From: Plumapathes pennacea
Lineage: Eukaryota; Cnidaria; Anthozoa; Antipatharia; Myriopathidae
Direction: 5' to 3'
Assembly: GCA_964036295.1 (NCBI GenBank)
Contig: OZ038463.1
Span: forward strand, 32,937,295 to 33,001,294
Length of the DNA stretch: 64,000 nt
Each line of letters begins with the position of its first letter. Within the stretch, counting starts at the first letter, position 1. Positions 51,403 to 64,000 of the stretch are shown in pieces. The notes under the pieces were generated by a model. That model saw only the letters and a list, made by a program, of their open reading frames with translations. It did no database searches and was not told the DNA's origin. The position numbers were made by a program, and so were the translations under genes.

Positions 51403-54400
51403 ATGCAGTTCTTGTGCACAGCCCTTGTCCTTGCTCTGTTGGTGACAACAGAGGGCATCGAGCAGAAAACAGAGGACAAGCCCCACATTGTCTTCATTTT
51501 GGCTGATGATTTGGTAAGATAATCTTAAATAAAATATAACGATAAATATTTAATACACAGTTCAGTAATTTCTCACCCTCTGCACAGTTTTATCAAGATA
51601 TTCAGTCCATATATCACGCGACTCCTTGCACATTTATAAGGTAAATATGCAGCAAATCTAGAAAAGCAAAACATATTTTCTTCTGCGAAAATATTGTGCC
51701 AATTTTCCCTCTTGAGGCACAAGGGTTCTAACTGTTTTTTCTTCCTGTTTTGTAGGAATATGGTATTCACTTATTATACAGTGCCATAACTTTACATCAA
51801 GTAATATAACTTAACATTCAGGCCCCAATTGGCTCTGTAACTGGGTCCTCATGCATTTACAGGGGTTTGATGATGTTAGCTTCCATGGCTCACCCCAGAT
51901 TCCCACACCCAACATTGATAAACTGGCCAACACAGGAGTGATACTCAATAACTATTATGTACAGCACATCTGCACTCCTACAAGAAGTGCACTCATGACT
52001 GGACGATACCCCATACATACAGGTAACACATAAACATCACTTTTCTACCTGTTTCTGTGGGAAAAACCAATCTAAAGGGGTAGCTCGGGATGTGAAAGGG
52101 TGAATTTTTTCTCTTGTCCCTCCAGGTATGCACCATGGTGTTATCCTAGCTTCACAACCCTATGGTTTGGGTTTGGATGAAACTCTCTTGCCTCAGTACC
52201 TCAAAGAATTGGGATATGCAACACATGGAGTAGGCAAGGTAGAAGTTTTTTCACGACTGTAAATAAACTATTAACAAAAGAAATTAAGATGAGAATGTTA
52301 GGATTATCGGCTGAAGTTAAATTGTCATGTAAACTAAATATTGTTATTGAGGATGTGGGTTGATACTAATTTATGGAGCCAAAGCCAGCTTGTTCCAAAA
52401 AGTAACCCCTTTTCTAGCTATATTGTGGCATGTAAACAATATTATATTATTAATACTTTCACATAGTAAGAACTCTTTCACTTTCGAGAGTAAGCAAGTA
52501 CTTCAATATTTTCCCTAATGTCTCTTACCAGAGATATATCATGCAGTATGGATGCTTTTGATAGCTAGTTCATTAGACATTAGATTGAACTCTCAATTCT
52601 CTTGCTGATACAGTTTTCTTTTGAATGGCTGGGAGAACATAGTAGCTCCTATAGAGTGAGAGACCCATGGGTAATGATTTTAATCATTAAAATTAAAAGC
52701 GAAATAAATTCTAAATATTAGGATTAAAATCTCATGGGAGACGAGGCGCATATACGAGAGCATTGTCAGGTCTTGGTGGGGGCAATATAATTTATATTAT
52801 TGCACGACTTCACATTTTCAATTGCAAATAAAGGCCAAAACGAGTGCAAAGATGGGAGCGTATTGCACTCGTCAGGAACCAGATCAACTGGTTTATTAGC
52901 TTGCGTGATCAATTTTCGCAAGCAAAGTTTACGAACGCGTCCTTTTTTGTTCCACTTTGCTCGTGGCGAGAACGTTTGCCCTGCTTCGTTTGTCGTATAA
53001 TAAACAATTCCACCTGAAGCAGGCTCGAAAAAATAAAACCGACTCATAAAAATACTCCGCCATATTGCACTCCTTCCCGTGTAATAACCTCTTTGTGTAC
53101 ACTGATGGATTTCTTAATATGATGAATCTAGTTCTTGTTGTACATACACAAATAACGATTTACATGTCCTATTCTCTGCAGTGGCATTTAGGTTTCTTTA
53201 AATACGACTACACCCCAACCAGGCGTGGCTTTGACACGTTCTTTGGCTACTGGTGTGGAAAAGGCGACTATTGGGATCACTCTGACCAAGAAATTGAATG
53301 GGGTCTTGATCTTCATAATGGCACAGAGGTACAAGAAATCACTTGCAGACATCACATCTCACAGTTTAGTTATGCTTAAAATAATTATTGCATTTTTAGA
53401 GCTGCATAATTTATATAATTATGCATTTTATCTAAATAGTATATTGAAATATTGTAAACATTTGCACAAGGCACTTTCACGATCATGTGCAGTTTGTGAA
53501 GCGCAGATGTTTTGGCGGGCCAACTGACGATAAAACTTGGTGGGCAGAGTGGATAACTGAAGATCTTTGGTGATAATACAATTATGTAGAAACTAGACCG
53601 AGCTCTACAGAAAGATTTACTATAAAACAGACACTCGCTTATGTGGGAGTAAAAAGTGCTATTTGCTGCTGCGCATGATTGTGAAATGGATTATGTACGA
53701 CTTACAGAAGTTGGGCAGTGATGATCTTTTAGGAATCGTTTTCCTAACCCACCTTGTTGAATTGTCATTACCTAAAATAACTTGTAAATAACTGTCCAGA
53801 TCAATTCCAGATATTCAGCATAGAAACAAACTAACATAATGATCATTGTAAACTAAGCTAACTTTTGCTAAACATCTTGCAAACACAATATTACACCCTC
53901 TAAAAGTTTCCAACCTTTTTCTATTTTTGAACTCAGGTGTTTATGTATGCTTTATGAAATAAATTGACATACAAATACAGGATAGTTTTGTATACACATC
54001 TGTATTTGTGTAGTCTATACATCTGGTCATCATCACTAAAAAACTTAGTGTGACACTATCTCTATGTAGTGCATATGTAATTTTTGTCTGTCTTTACTCT
54101 TTTTAGTCAGCCTGGAATGAGTTTCCATATCATCACTGGAAAACCTAGCATGACAGCTCTGTCCATGTAATACATATAATTTTAATTAAAATTTTATGTG
54201 TCTGTCTGTCTTCACTTTTTCAGCCAGTTTGGACTGAGTGGGGAGAGTACAGTACAGAACTCTACACCAGCAAAGCAGTTGATGTAATACAGTCACATGA
54301 CCAGTCCAAGCCTCTCTTCCTGTACCTGGCACATCAAGCTGTACACAGCGCCAATAATCACCAACCTTTACAAGCTCCAGAAAACCTGATCAAAAAGTTT

Positions 54401-56017
54401 GACAACATTTCTGATCCTCAGCGAAAGATTTTTGCTGCCATGGTAACTGCTTTAGATGAGTCAGTTGGCAAGGTATGTAGTAAAATATTTGATTAAATAC
54501 TATACAATCTGACCAATACGTGGCATAAAATTCACGTGATTTCTTTATACCTGTTTTCCAGGTGGCAGATGCTTTGAAGGCCAAAGGGATGTACAACAAC
54601 TCTATCATCGTCTTCTCTACAGATAATGGCGGTCCTGCCGCAGGATTTGACTTGAACATGGCCAGTAATTATCCTCTGAGAGGAATGAAACACACTCTTT
54701 GGGAAGGTTAGACATTACGTAAGAAAGTAGTGAAGGAAGGGAGGGCGGGAGGATAGAGGAAGGTAGGAAGGAAATAAAGAAGGAAAGGAAGCAACGGCGG
54801 GGGGTGGGGACGGGTTGGAGAAATGGAGAGAAGAAATGTTAAACCTTACCCACCTCTCCCCTCATCTACTGCAGGTGGTGTCCGTGGAGCTGGATTTATC
54901 CACAGTCCCCTACTTAAGTCTTCAAGCCGCGTGAGCATGGACATGATGCACGTGACTGACTGGTTCCCCACACTGTATGTGCGCGCTGGTGGGGACATTC
55001 ACAAGCTACAGCATATGGATGGGTACGATATGTGGGCCACTCTGTCCCTTGCCGAACCCAGTCCTCGTTACGAAATACTGCACAACATTGATCCAATTTC
55101 GTGGCAAGCTGCGCTTCGTTTTGGAAACTGGAAACTTGTTGTGAATGAAAGTGAGTGGGTTGGTAAATTATATCTGCCCTCCTCTTCCCGACGTCGATCT
55201 TGGCGGATTAATAGTGTGAACTTTGTCGCCGATTGGTTCTTTGTTCTAAAACTTGTCACACCCGTACTGTATACACGATTGGTCGAAATCCAGTTGCAAA
55301 CCAGTTTTACAAGTACAATAAACGTTCGCTCCCAACTTCGGTAATTAGTTCAAAGGTAACTCGGAAATGGTCTAATTTGTGGCAGTAAAAGGCGCAATGT
55401 GCCACGCTTTTCGGCACTAAAATCAATGACTTTGTGTGGATTTTAGTGTGTTTCTTCTAGAAACATTTCCAAAAAGTTCCAAGCAACACAGTTAACACAA
55501 TTCAACTTTATTTCATGCGACAAGCGAGAGACCGTTGCTATGCTAAAGTAGCGACTGCGCACAATTTCCTCTGTAGTCACCTGATAACTTTATAAAGCAG
55601 TATCAGCTGCGTAAAATTTGAGCCAAGCATGCATTTTCGTTACAAGCAACGTTTTGCGCCATGTTTATATTTGCAGGTGCGGATCATAGTGGATGGTATC
55701 CACCGCCGGGTTACGAAAAGGCGGGAAAACTTGCTAGTGCCCAAGCCATAAAGAACGCGGTTGTGACGTGTAACGGGAAGCCACCGGCGGTACCGGCCGA
55801 GTGCACAAGATTAACCGGACCGTGTCTGTTCAACATCCAAGATGATCCGTGTGAATACATCAACATGGCGGATAAACAACCTGAAACGGTGCAGACGATG
55901 CTGAAGTGGCTGGAAAAGTACAAACAAACCATGGTGCCCCCGAGAAACCAGCCAGTTGACCCGTCTGCTAATCCAAAGAACTACGGAGGGGTGTGGACTG
56001 CGTGGAAAGACCAGTGA
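51403..56017 (+). CDS. Arylsulfatase B-like A4, 8 coding exons
   Basis: Predicted secreted or lysosomal sulfatase with the most regular gene structure of the five. Exons: 51403-51513, 51863-52022, 52126-52238, 53182-53328, 54224-54472, 54562-54706, 54875-55150, 55677-56017; 1542 nt, 513 residues. The signal peptide is [18 protein letters not shown]. All landmarks are present: [16 protein letters not shown] (Cys74), GKWHLG, STDNGG and LRGMK. The C-terminal exon has the conserved [24 protein letters not shown] and [10 protein letters not shown] ending. Intron 3 retains a ~90-base block (CCTGAAGCAGGCTCGAAAAA...CCTCTTTGTG) also found in A2 intron 3 in the same transcript orientation, so these two probably descend from one duplication. 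No defects seen. Confidence 0.92.
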
Positions 56018-57060
56018 CGTGTTGAGCTCTGACCTCAATGATTTCTGGGAAACCACGGAAATGTCCATGATCCTGTGCGAGCGCTGTCATTTGCGTGTTC
56101 CTTTTGCACGTTTTCTCAAAATAATTAATCGATAATCGTCTTCGGATTACTACGGATCGATAGTGCATGTAATATCGAAATTTCATTATAAACCTACATT
56201 TTGATCGTTAAGGTGTGTTTTGAATGGTTTTGTTTGCTGCTGTATGATAACGCACACATATGTGGACTGCGGTCACAAACAGGCCGACGAATTATATTTT
56301 TCGGACTGTCTTTTCAACTGCTCTTAAGAAGTTGCTTGATAACTACGAAGAGAATTTTCACTGTCAATTTGATATTTATTATGTAGGTTATAATGAATAG
56401 GTATTAGAATAGTATCATTTGCAAATAGCGAGTTGTATGGGAAGGAATAGAACTAGTGTAGCAAGGTGATGTAGTCGCACCTTGTAATAACCCATCGTTG
56501 CACTTTGTAATAAACAAAGGTCTTAGTTTGGCCAACAAACTTGGCTGGGTGTCTTTTGGTGTTACTGACTGACAGCTCTGTGATAGTCACAAGTCACCTG
56601 ACTTTTAAAATGCTTATTTCTCGCACATATCCAGTTCGATTCAAAAGATAAATATTGCTTCCAAAATTGGCTCGGTGTCTTTTGGCGTCACTGTCTGACC
56701 GCGGTGGTGACGTCATATGTCACGTGACTTATAAAATACTTTCTTGCTCTTAGTGGTTCCTATTTCAAGGATAGCTGCTCGGCCCGTATCTCAGACAGTT
56801 TTTCTGTATACTCGGGACACATGCATATGCCCAATAAACCCAGACAGGCAGATGATGTCCGATCTCCCGCAGAGAAGGGGAGGGGGTGGTGGGAAATGTA
56901 TTGAAGACTTTTCAATAGATATACTATAGATTGTTAAACTCAGTCTGCCACGAGATATCGTTTTCGACAGCCATCAAAAAGCTCTTGCGGTTTCTCGTGT
57001 TTATGAATACTAGTTTTACTAGCGGAATTGTTGCAAAACGAGCACCCACCCCAACCCAGT
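56018..57060. other. A4 3' flank and A5 upstream region
   Basis: No coding exon is supported. A possible polyadenylation signal, AATAAA, occurs near 56507. An imperfect direct duplication follows: TTGGCTGGGTGTCTTTTGGTG at ~56540 and TTGGCTCGGTGTCTTTTGGCG at ~56666, both running on to ...TCACxTGACTT(A/T)TAAAAT. Confidence 0.45.
56708..56736 (+). promoter_or_regulatory. Promoter-like CRE/E-box/TATA cluster upstream of A5
   Basis: TGACGTCA (56708-56715), CACGTG (56721-56726) and TATAAAA (56730-56736) lie within 30 bases. They are ~350 bases upstream of the conserved block that precedes the predicted A5 first exon. The match to known site consensus is exact, but a role is inference. Confidence 0.3.
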
Positions 57061-57149
57061 CTTACTCCGCCACTTTTTGTCACCCGCTCCCAAGGAGCTG
57101 GACGCTAGTTTGACATCCAGCAGGAAGCCAGGAAGCAAGTCGCAGCAAG
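57061..57149 (+). promoter_or_regulatory. A5 5' region and untranslated first exon (predicted)
   Basis: TTTTTGTCACCCGCTCCCAA and GAGCTGGACGCTAGTTTGAC match the A4 upstream block. The donor GCAAG|GTTAGT at 57149 would join the acceptor before the A5 ATG. Confidence 0.45.
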
Positions 57150-57639
57150 GTTAGTTAGTAAATGTTGGAGCGCGTCTTTTTTGGCTTTATAACTCACAGT
57201 GTAGCTTACATGAAAAACGGACAACTTCTGGTTGGTTTCTGGTTGGTTTCTGGTTGGTTGGTTTCAGCTCTTGTGGTATTTAGCTGCTTTCACGTGCAGT
57301 TTGATGGGCGCCAGGCGTCAGTACTCGATCTCTAATCAGCTATTTTGAACGTAGGTTGGATGGCAATACGTTCCAGCCAATTAGAAGGCTTTTGTACGGT
57401 GCCCATTAGGGCCATACTTTCAGAATAATGTGGTACTCTCAGATATAACTCGATAAATGAAATGGCGATAGGTCATACGAGGCCTAATGCGAAACCTTTA
57501 CTATAAAGATTTGGTTTTTTTTCCATGCAAAGCAAATTCATTTTCATATGAAAGGTTTCACACTAGGCCTCGTTTGAAACAGAGGCAACAGGCATCTCAG
57601 AAATGGCCTAATAGAACGGGAAATGTGTTCGTTATACCG

Positions 57640-57666
57640 TGGGGGGGGGGGGGGGGGGGGGGGGGG
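57640..57666. repeat. G homopolymer
   Basis: About 25 consecutive G residues in the predicted A5 5' intron. Such runs recur in the window (12718, 24903, 42528) and are prone to sequencing length error. Confidence 0.9.
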
Positions 57667-58059
57667 TATAATAAAGTCCTTATTTGACCGCAGTTTGGCT
57701 ACTAATTATTTTGCCTTAAATTCAACAGTGTTATCAGTGCTCGACATTAATGGTTGCCCGCTTGCCCAGGGCAACCAAACCTTTTGGTCGGGCAAATAAA
57801 TTCATGGCCTGGCAACCAGAGATGATGAAACTTTCTATTGCTTGAAGTAAATCTACAGTCCAAAGGGCAACCAACCTGAAACCTTAATGTCAAGCACTGG
57901 TTATAATGTACCACTCGATATTCGGTTAGAACTGTCAAAAAAATTTAGTACATTGCTGAATGGGGAGGAAATTGTAAATATGTCAATGATCCCTAAAATT
58001 GATATGCACTTGAATGTGAAATTGAATTTATTGATCACCATGTGTTTCCTACAGGCAGG

Positions 58060-61000
58060 ATGCAGTTCTTGTGCACTGTCCTTGTCCTTGCTCTGTTGGT
58101 GACAGCAGAGGGCATCGAGCAGAAAACAGAAGACAAGCCCCATATTGTCTTCATTCTGGCTGATGATTTGGTAAGATAATCTTAAATAAAACATAATGAT
58201 AGGTATTTTATACATAGTTCAGTAATTTCTCACCACCTGTGAAGTTTTATCAAGATGTTCAGTTCACATACATGTATCATGCCTCTCTGCACATATTTAT
58301 ATGGTAATATGCAGCCAATCTAGAAAAATTAAATTACTTAACATTCAGGCCCCAATTAATCAGCTGTGTAACTGGCTCCTCATGCATTTACAGGGTTTTG
58401 ATGATGTCAGCTTCCATGGCTCACCCCAGATTCCCACACCCAACATTGATGAACTGGCCAACACAGGAGTGATACTGAATAACTATTATGTACAGCACAT
58501 CTGCACTCCTACAAGAAGTGCACTCATGACTGGACGATACCCCATACATACAGGTAATGATGCATCTTTTCACACTCTCTAAAAACCTATGCAAGTACCA
58601 CATCTGTCGATATGCAGATGATCTCATTCACCCCCCGCCTTAGACAGATTGAGGTTCAGATGTTTCTCTTGTCCTTCAGGCATGCACCATGGTGTTATCC
58701 AGGCTTCAGCTCCCTATGGTTTGGGATTGAATGAAACTCTCTTGCCTCAGTACCTCAAAGAACTGGGATATGCAACTCATGGAGTGGGCAAGGTAGAAAT
58801 TAGCTCACTGTCAATTTTAATAGTTACATCAGAAATGAAGGTTGTGTTCCATTGGGACCAACCATTTTTGGTTAGTTGGGTTATTTATGTAATGATATTG
58901 CGTTACATCTCAAACGTTGAGCCCGGATGTGGCGTGTAAGCGCCAACCAATCAGGGCGCTCCACAAACCGTGGCGTGTTTTTGTTGTCACTTTTGCTGAG
59001 TTCATGTGAACACAAAGGCAAATAAAACTCCGTTCCTGTTAAGTGAATGACTGGTCTCGCGACAATTAATTTATGTGTTCTTTTGCGAATCCACCCTTTT
59101 TTTGGTTGGTTTGGTTCATCAACCTTTGTAACCCACTCAGAACCCAGTTGAAACAGTTGAAAGCAATGATAGTGCCCGGTTTATGGCCATGTTTTTAACC
59201 TTTTCAACCGGAAAGGGTTGAAATGAGTTCTGCTGGTACCCTTCAACCACATTAACCAAAAACTGGTTTAGGTTAAAACAGCTGGTCTCAATAGAACATG
59301 ACCTTACTTTGGAGCTATTGGGTAGGCCTTGAAATTATTGACCCAAAGCAACTTTTGCTGAAAAGTTGCCCTTTTCTCGCTACTTTATGTCATATACAGA
59401 GAAAGTCACAACTCAAAAGCTTATTCTGTAGAATGGGAGATGGTATGATGTAATGTATGCAAAGATAATAACGTGTGGGGAAATGACATATCTCTTGTAA
59501 TGGAACGCAGTGGAGTGGAAAGAGAAATGATTTCCTAACAAAGAGACGAAATATTTTAGGCAGATTAGTGCTAGTGTTATGCAAATGGATTGGGGGCTAG
59601 GATACGCCACCGCAAGTCTGTGTGTCAGTCACTGTTGAGGAACTGAGTTAGGAACTGGAAAATCAGGTGCATATGTGAGACCATTTTCAGGTCTGGGTGA
59701 GGCACTACAACACTTTAGATTTGTGGCTTTCCTAATCTCACTCGTATCTTGCTGTGCTCACACAAATTATATATTAAATGCCCTTTTCTCTGCAGTGGCA
59801 TCTAGGTTTCTTTAAGTTCGACTACACCCCAACCAGGCGTGGCTTTGACACGTTCTTTGGCTACTGGTGCGGCAAAGGCGACTATTGGGATCACTCCAAC
59901 CAAGAGATTACAGAGTGGGGTCTTGACCTTCATAATGAAACAGGTACACTATGAATACCAACTGCAATGAGTGATAAGTATTTGAAATATTTGAATCGTT
60001 TGTAGACAATAATAAAATTCATATTCAATTTGCTTAATAAACATACACATAAGCATCTTGAAATACAGTCGAACATTGCTATTTCGAACTCGGATAATTC
60101 GAAATCTCCGTTATTTCGAAGTCAAGCCGAATCCCCTTGGATATTTTTTTCAGTCATTTACTATTGGCTATTTTGAAACCCCGTTATTTCGAACTTTTTT
60201 TCATGTCCCGTGCGACTTTGAAATAGCGGGGTTTGACTGTATTGCCAACATTTGCACAAAATGTGATTTTACAAATTGTACATGGGTATAAAACCAGGGA
60301 TATTGCTAAGTGCAGGTTCCCAGCAAATTAAGCTGGCTGAGTAACACCACATTGCCAACTGAAATTTGGCCAGCGATCTTTGCCTGATAAAGGTTTATGG
60401 CTAGTATGCATTATGAAACTTACGTAACCGGTAATTTGTGTACACATAATAATTTATATGTACTATAGTCTATGCATCTGGTTATCATCTCCAGAAAACC
60501 TAGCATTGACCACTGTAGATATGTACTTATGTGTCTGTCTGTCTTTACTCTTTCAGCCAGTCTGGACTGAATGGGGACAGTACAGTACTGAACTCTACAC
60601 CAACAAAGCAGTTGATGTAATCCAGTCACATGACCAGTCCAAGCCTCTCTTCCTGTACCTGGCACATCAAGCTGTGCACAGCGCCAATAGTCACGAACCT
60701 CTACAAGCTCCAGAAAACCTGATCAAAAAGTTTGACAACATTTCTGATCCTCAGCGAAAGATTTTTGCTGCCATGGTAACTGCTTTGGATGAATCAGTTG
60801 GCAAGGTATGCACATAATAACAATAAATTGCTATTAATGGAATAAATATGAGTCATAGAAGCACATAGGAATTTGACTGTGAGAGAAGTGTGGAGAATCA
60901 TGACTCCGCAAAGTCACACTCAGCTTCACCACACTCCTTTAAAGTGTTCTTTCAAATTCTCAAGTGTGCACTGCTTGTCTACCTTTTTCCTTTTTTTGCT

Positions 61001-62793
61001 GGTTGGCTGCCCAGGCTTTTCATCTGATAATGTGCATTAGTGTTACCATTTGGGATCAAATTGAATACTAAGGATTGCGGTGACCACCCCACTCAGTCAT
61101 AATTTGTGGGGGGAAGGGTGGGGGAGATGTTGTCATCTTTTATGGATGGGCTATATTTTGTATTTGCGGCAATAAATTTTTGCGAGCCACGATGCCTGAC
61201 ATTGTCTGCTAGGAACTAATTTTGTGATGTCAGATTTAAGTAGTGCCGAGCATAATCAGAAACATGAATAGGGGAAACATAATCTTGTCAACTTTTTTAT
61301 TGCTTGTCGAGTTGCAGTTTATATGCTCAAGAGCGGAAGAGAGTGAACTTTTGCGGAGACTTTATATTTTGCGAGAGTTTGTTTCTGCGGAACCATCTTT
61401 TTTTTTGTTGAAAGTCGCAAACATTTCATGCTGCACATTATTTCGTCGTTCTCTCGTGCTGTTGTTGTCTTTTGTCCTCCATTTATGTGTCTGTCTGTCT
61501 CGTTCGTCCAAACGTGGACTAAAATTCACGTGAGTTCTTTACATCTCTTTTCTAGATGGTAGATGCTTTGAAGGCCAAAGGGATGTACAACAACTCCATC
61601 ATTGTCTTCTCTACCGATAATGGTGGTCCTGCCGCAGGATTTGACTTGAACATGGCCAGTAATTATCCCCTGAGAGGAGTGAAAGACACTTTGTGGGAAG
61701 GTTAGACTTTAGTTAAGAGAGTAATGAAGACAGGGCGAGAGGACAGAGGAAGGTGGTTAGGAAATAAGGAAGGGAAAAGAAGGAACGGTTGGGGAGGGGA
61801 CAGGGTGGAGGAATGGAAAAAAAGAATTCTTGTTAAACCCTACCCACCCCTCGCCTCTTTCCTGCAGGTGGTGTTCGTGGAGCCGGATTCATCCACAGTT
61901 CCCTGCTCAAGTCTTCTGGCCGCGTGAGCATGGACATGATGCACGTGACCGACTGGTTCCCTACACTATATGTGCTCGCCGGTGGGGACATTCACAAGCT
62001 TCAGCACATGGATGGGTACGATATGTGGCCCACGCTGTCCCTTGGTGGACCCAGCCCTCGTTATGAAATACTGCATAACATTGATCCGATTTCGGGGTCA
62101 GCTGCGCTTCGTTTTGGAAACTGGAAACTCATTGTGAACGAAAGTGAGTGGTTTGGTAAATTAGCTTAGAAGAGGGCGTAGATGGGGTGGGGGGGTTGCA
62201 TAACACTTAACGTTAAAAAGTTCAGGTCCATTACACTCAACAGTAAACCCCATCTAGGCCCTCTTGACTTGTTTTATTAAATATCTAGTCTTGCAACACT
62301 TAACTATATTTTTTACATACCACTTAACATTACTTTTTTTGGCTTCGTAACACTCAACAGTAAACCCCATCTAGGCTCTCTTAGAACAGTACATCAACTG
62401 TCTAAAATGTGACCCATCATGTGCAACTTTTCCGCCATTTTTATTCTCGCAGGTGCCGCCTGGAGTAACTGGTATCCACCGCCGGGTTACGAAAAGGCGG
62501 GGAAACTTGCTAATACCCAAGCCCTCAAGAACGCGGCTGTGACGTGTAACGGGATGCCACCAGCGACACCGGCCGAGTGCACGAATGAGAGCGGACCGTG
62601 CCTGTTTAACATTCAAGATGATCCGTGTGAATACACAAACATGGCAGATAAACAACCTGATACGGTACAGACGATGCTGAAATGGCTGGAAAAGTACAAA
62701 CAAACCATGGTGCCCCCGAGAAACCAGCCACTCGACCCGTCTGCGGATCCACAGAACTACGGAGGGGTGTGGACTGCGTGGAAAGACCAATGA
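58060..62793 (+). CDS. Arylsulfatase B-like A5, 8 coding exons with altered exon 4/5 junction
   Basis: Predicted secreted or lysosomal sulfatase. Exons: 58060-58170, 58394-58553, 58680-58792, 59796-59943, 60561-60805 (or from 60557), 61556-61700, 61868-62143, 62453-62793. The signal peptide is [18 protein letters not shown]. Landmarks are [16 protein letters not shown] (Cys74), GKWHLG, STDNGG and LRGVK. Exon 4 gained one codon but lost two bases just before its donor (AATGAAACAG|GTACAC versus AATGGCACAGAG|GTACA). With the family's usual exon 5 acceptor (60557) the frame breaks at once. With the tandem AG four bases on (TTTCAGCCAG|TCTGG, start 60561) the frame is restored as HNETVWTEWG, giving 512 residues. 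Exon 6 starts MVDAL instead of VADAL. Probably functional, but a pseudogene cannot be excluded without transcripts. Confidence 0.82.
60066..60239. mobile_element. MITE with CAGTCGAAC/GTTTGACTG termini flanked by TA
   Basis: The left end is CAGTCGAACATTGCTATTTC-GAACTCGG and the right end is GAAATAGCGGGGTTTGACTG. TA lies on both sides (60064-60065, 60240-60241), as for Tc1/mariner-pogo insertions. It is related to 6914-7065. It lies in A5 intron 4. Confidence 0.75.
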
Positions 62794-64000
62794 CGTGAAT
62801 GCATGTTTACTTGTGATTGGTGATTGGAAACTGCTGACCTTAATGATTTCTGGCAAGCCAGGAAAATGACCATAATCCTGTGCGCACGCTTTCCAGTTTG
62901 TAAAAGGTGATTCGTGTTTGTGTGGGGATATTCATTGAATAATTACTGAGGCGAATCAATGCCTTCTTCGCACGACAACTGATTCGAGAGTGATAAAACC
63001 GAAACTCCGTACAAACTAGTATATCCACGGATACGCTTTCACTAGTTTATAGATCGTGAGAAGACGAAGTAAAGTTCCCATGCTTAAAAAATATTTGTTA
63101 GGTACTGAATTATAGATTTAAGTCTCAGAATAGTATAATTAGCAAACAGCGATTTATCCGTTAAAGGATGCACCGAAAAAGCTTTATGTAGCAAGGTGAT
63201 ATCCCAGGATGCTATGCGCGACATTTTTGCATTAAACGCGACAAGTAGAGAGAAAAATGACATTTATATTAAACATACAAACTGTTATGGGGATTGTTTT
63301 TATACCGTTCGATAAACCTTAAATATGAGAACAGTTCTTCAGACACCGCTGACTGGATCGCAGAAGCCCTGCTCACATGTACAAGTCTGGCTACAGCCTC
63401 GACCAAACTTTCCCGAAGAGCACCCTGTCAAGTCATAAATTTTTTAGCACGACTCAACGCACCTTGTAATATCGACAATTATCAATCAAAATCGATCAGC
63501 TAGTCACTCAATAAATCGATCGTAGCAAGTATAATATTTCACTCGAAATATTATTGCCGAATTGTCTTTGCACCTGCCGTTATTTTGCGCCCGGAGGAGT
63601 GTTCATGAAAATGGCTGGGCTCCACCCAGGCTTCCCACCCCTTAAATACCATTTGGGGGTCTTAATATAGTAAAAACTTGTCCCCTTTTTATGCCAACAA
63701 AAAGCTATCTGGAAAGCCGCACGCACTGACTCGGCAAGGCGCCTTTTGCGAAATAATTTCAATCATGGTACAAGTTTTAAAACCCCATTGACATGCTGAT
63801 GCATTTTTCCGCGTCGAACGACAGGAAGCAGAGAATTAAATGCGGCTGTATCCGGAGGTGCAAGACTTGTTGCGCGCCTGCGGTTAAGTCGTCCTGCGGT
63901 ACCCTTCATTTTGCTACAAATTTTATTGGACATGCTAAAACAATTACTTTGGCTAAGTGTTTTCTTGCAGCCTTTTAATTTTGGTGCTGTAGCACTGGTT
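62794..64000. other. A5 3' flank; no gene recognised
   Basis: No exon can be supported on either strand to the window end. Short open stretches at ~63294-63503 and ~63793-63978 show no recognisable domain. Confidence 0.5.

Noticed and set aside
58060-62793. Calling A5 a pseudogene
   Set aside because: Only the exon 4/5 junction is affected, and a nearby AG restores frame. All catalytic landmarks and all other exons are intact.

Overview
This is a eukaryotic, metazoan nuclear sequence. It has multi-exon genes with GT/AG introns, many short inverted-repeat (MITE-like) insertions, microsatellites and a large minisatellite, and no prokaryotic operon structure. The gene content (a complete LRP5/6-type Wnt co-receptor and a local expansion of arylsulfatase B-like genes) and the style of the repeats suggest a cnidarian, probably an anthozoan such as a coral or sea anemone. 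That taxonomic call is inference.

Layout. 1-1282 is a ~350-bp tandem satellite, followed by a foldback element (1299-1570). From 22622 down to 4038 on the minus strand lies a complete LRP5/6 gene. I resolve 19 coding exons in which every junction phase agrees, giving about 1673 residues: signal peptide, four YWTD beta-propellers each followed by an EGF-like module, three LDLR class A modules, one transmembrane helix, and a cytoplasmic tail with five PPPSP-type motifs. Its introns carry several MITEs and simple repeats.

From about 27.0 to 62.8 kb there is a cluster of five arylsulfatase B-like paralogs (called A1-A5 here). All have the same 8-coding-exon structure, an N-terminal signal peptide and the CTPTR sulfatase signature. 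A1 (27029-31690) and A2 (35038-43262) are on the minus strand; A3 (44666-49230), A4 (51403-56017) and A5 (58060-62793) are on the plus strand. A2 and A3 are head-to-head and share mirrored promoter and untranslated first-exon sequence around 43.45-43.96 kb, so the cluster probably grew by an inverted duplication plus tandem duplications. Intron 1 of A2 is filled by a 3.9-kb, 59-bp-unit minisatellite whose units combine a G-quadruplex-type motif with a 20-bp palindrome.

Functionally, LRP5/6 is the plasma-membrane Wnt co-receptor. The sulfatases are predicted secreted or lysosomal enzymes acting on sulfated glycosaminoglycans or related polysaccharides after formylglycine activation of the signature cysteine. 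The two gene groups have no evident functional link. The points most worth following up are the A2 minisatellite, the mirrored A2/A3 promoter, a compensated reading-frame break in A5, and a perfect 154-bp palindrome beside a (TA)n tract downstream of A3.
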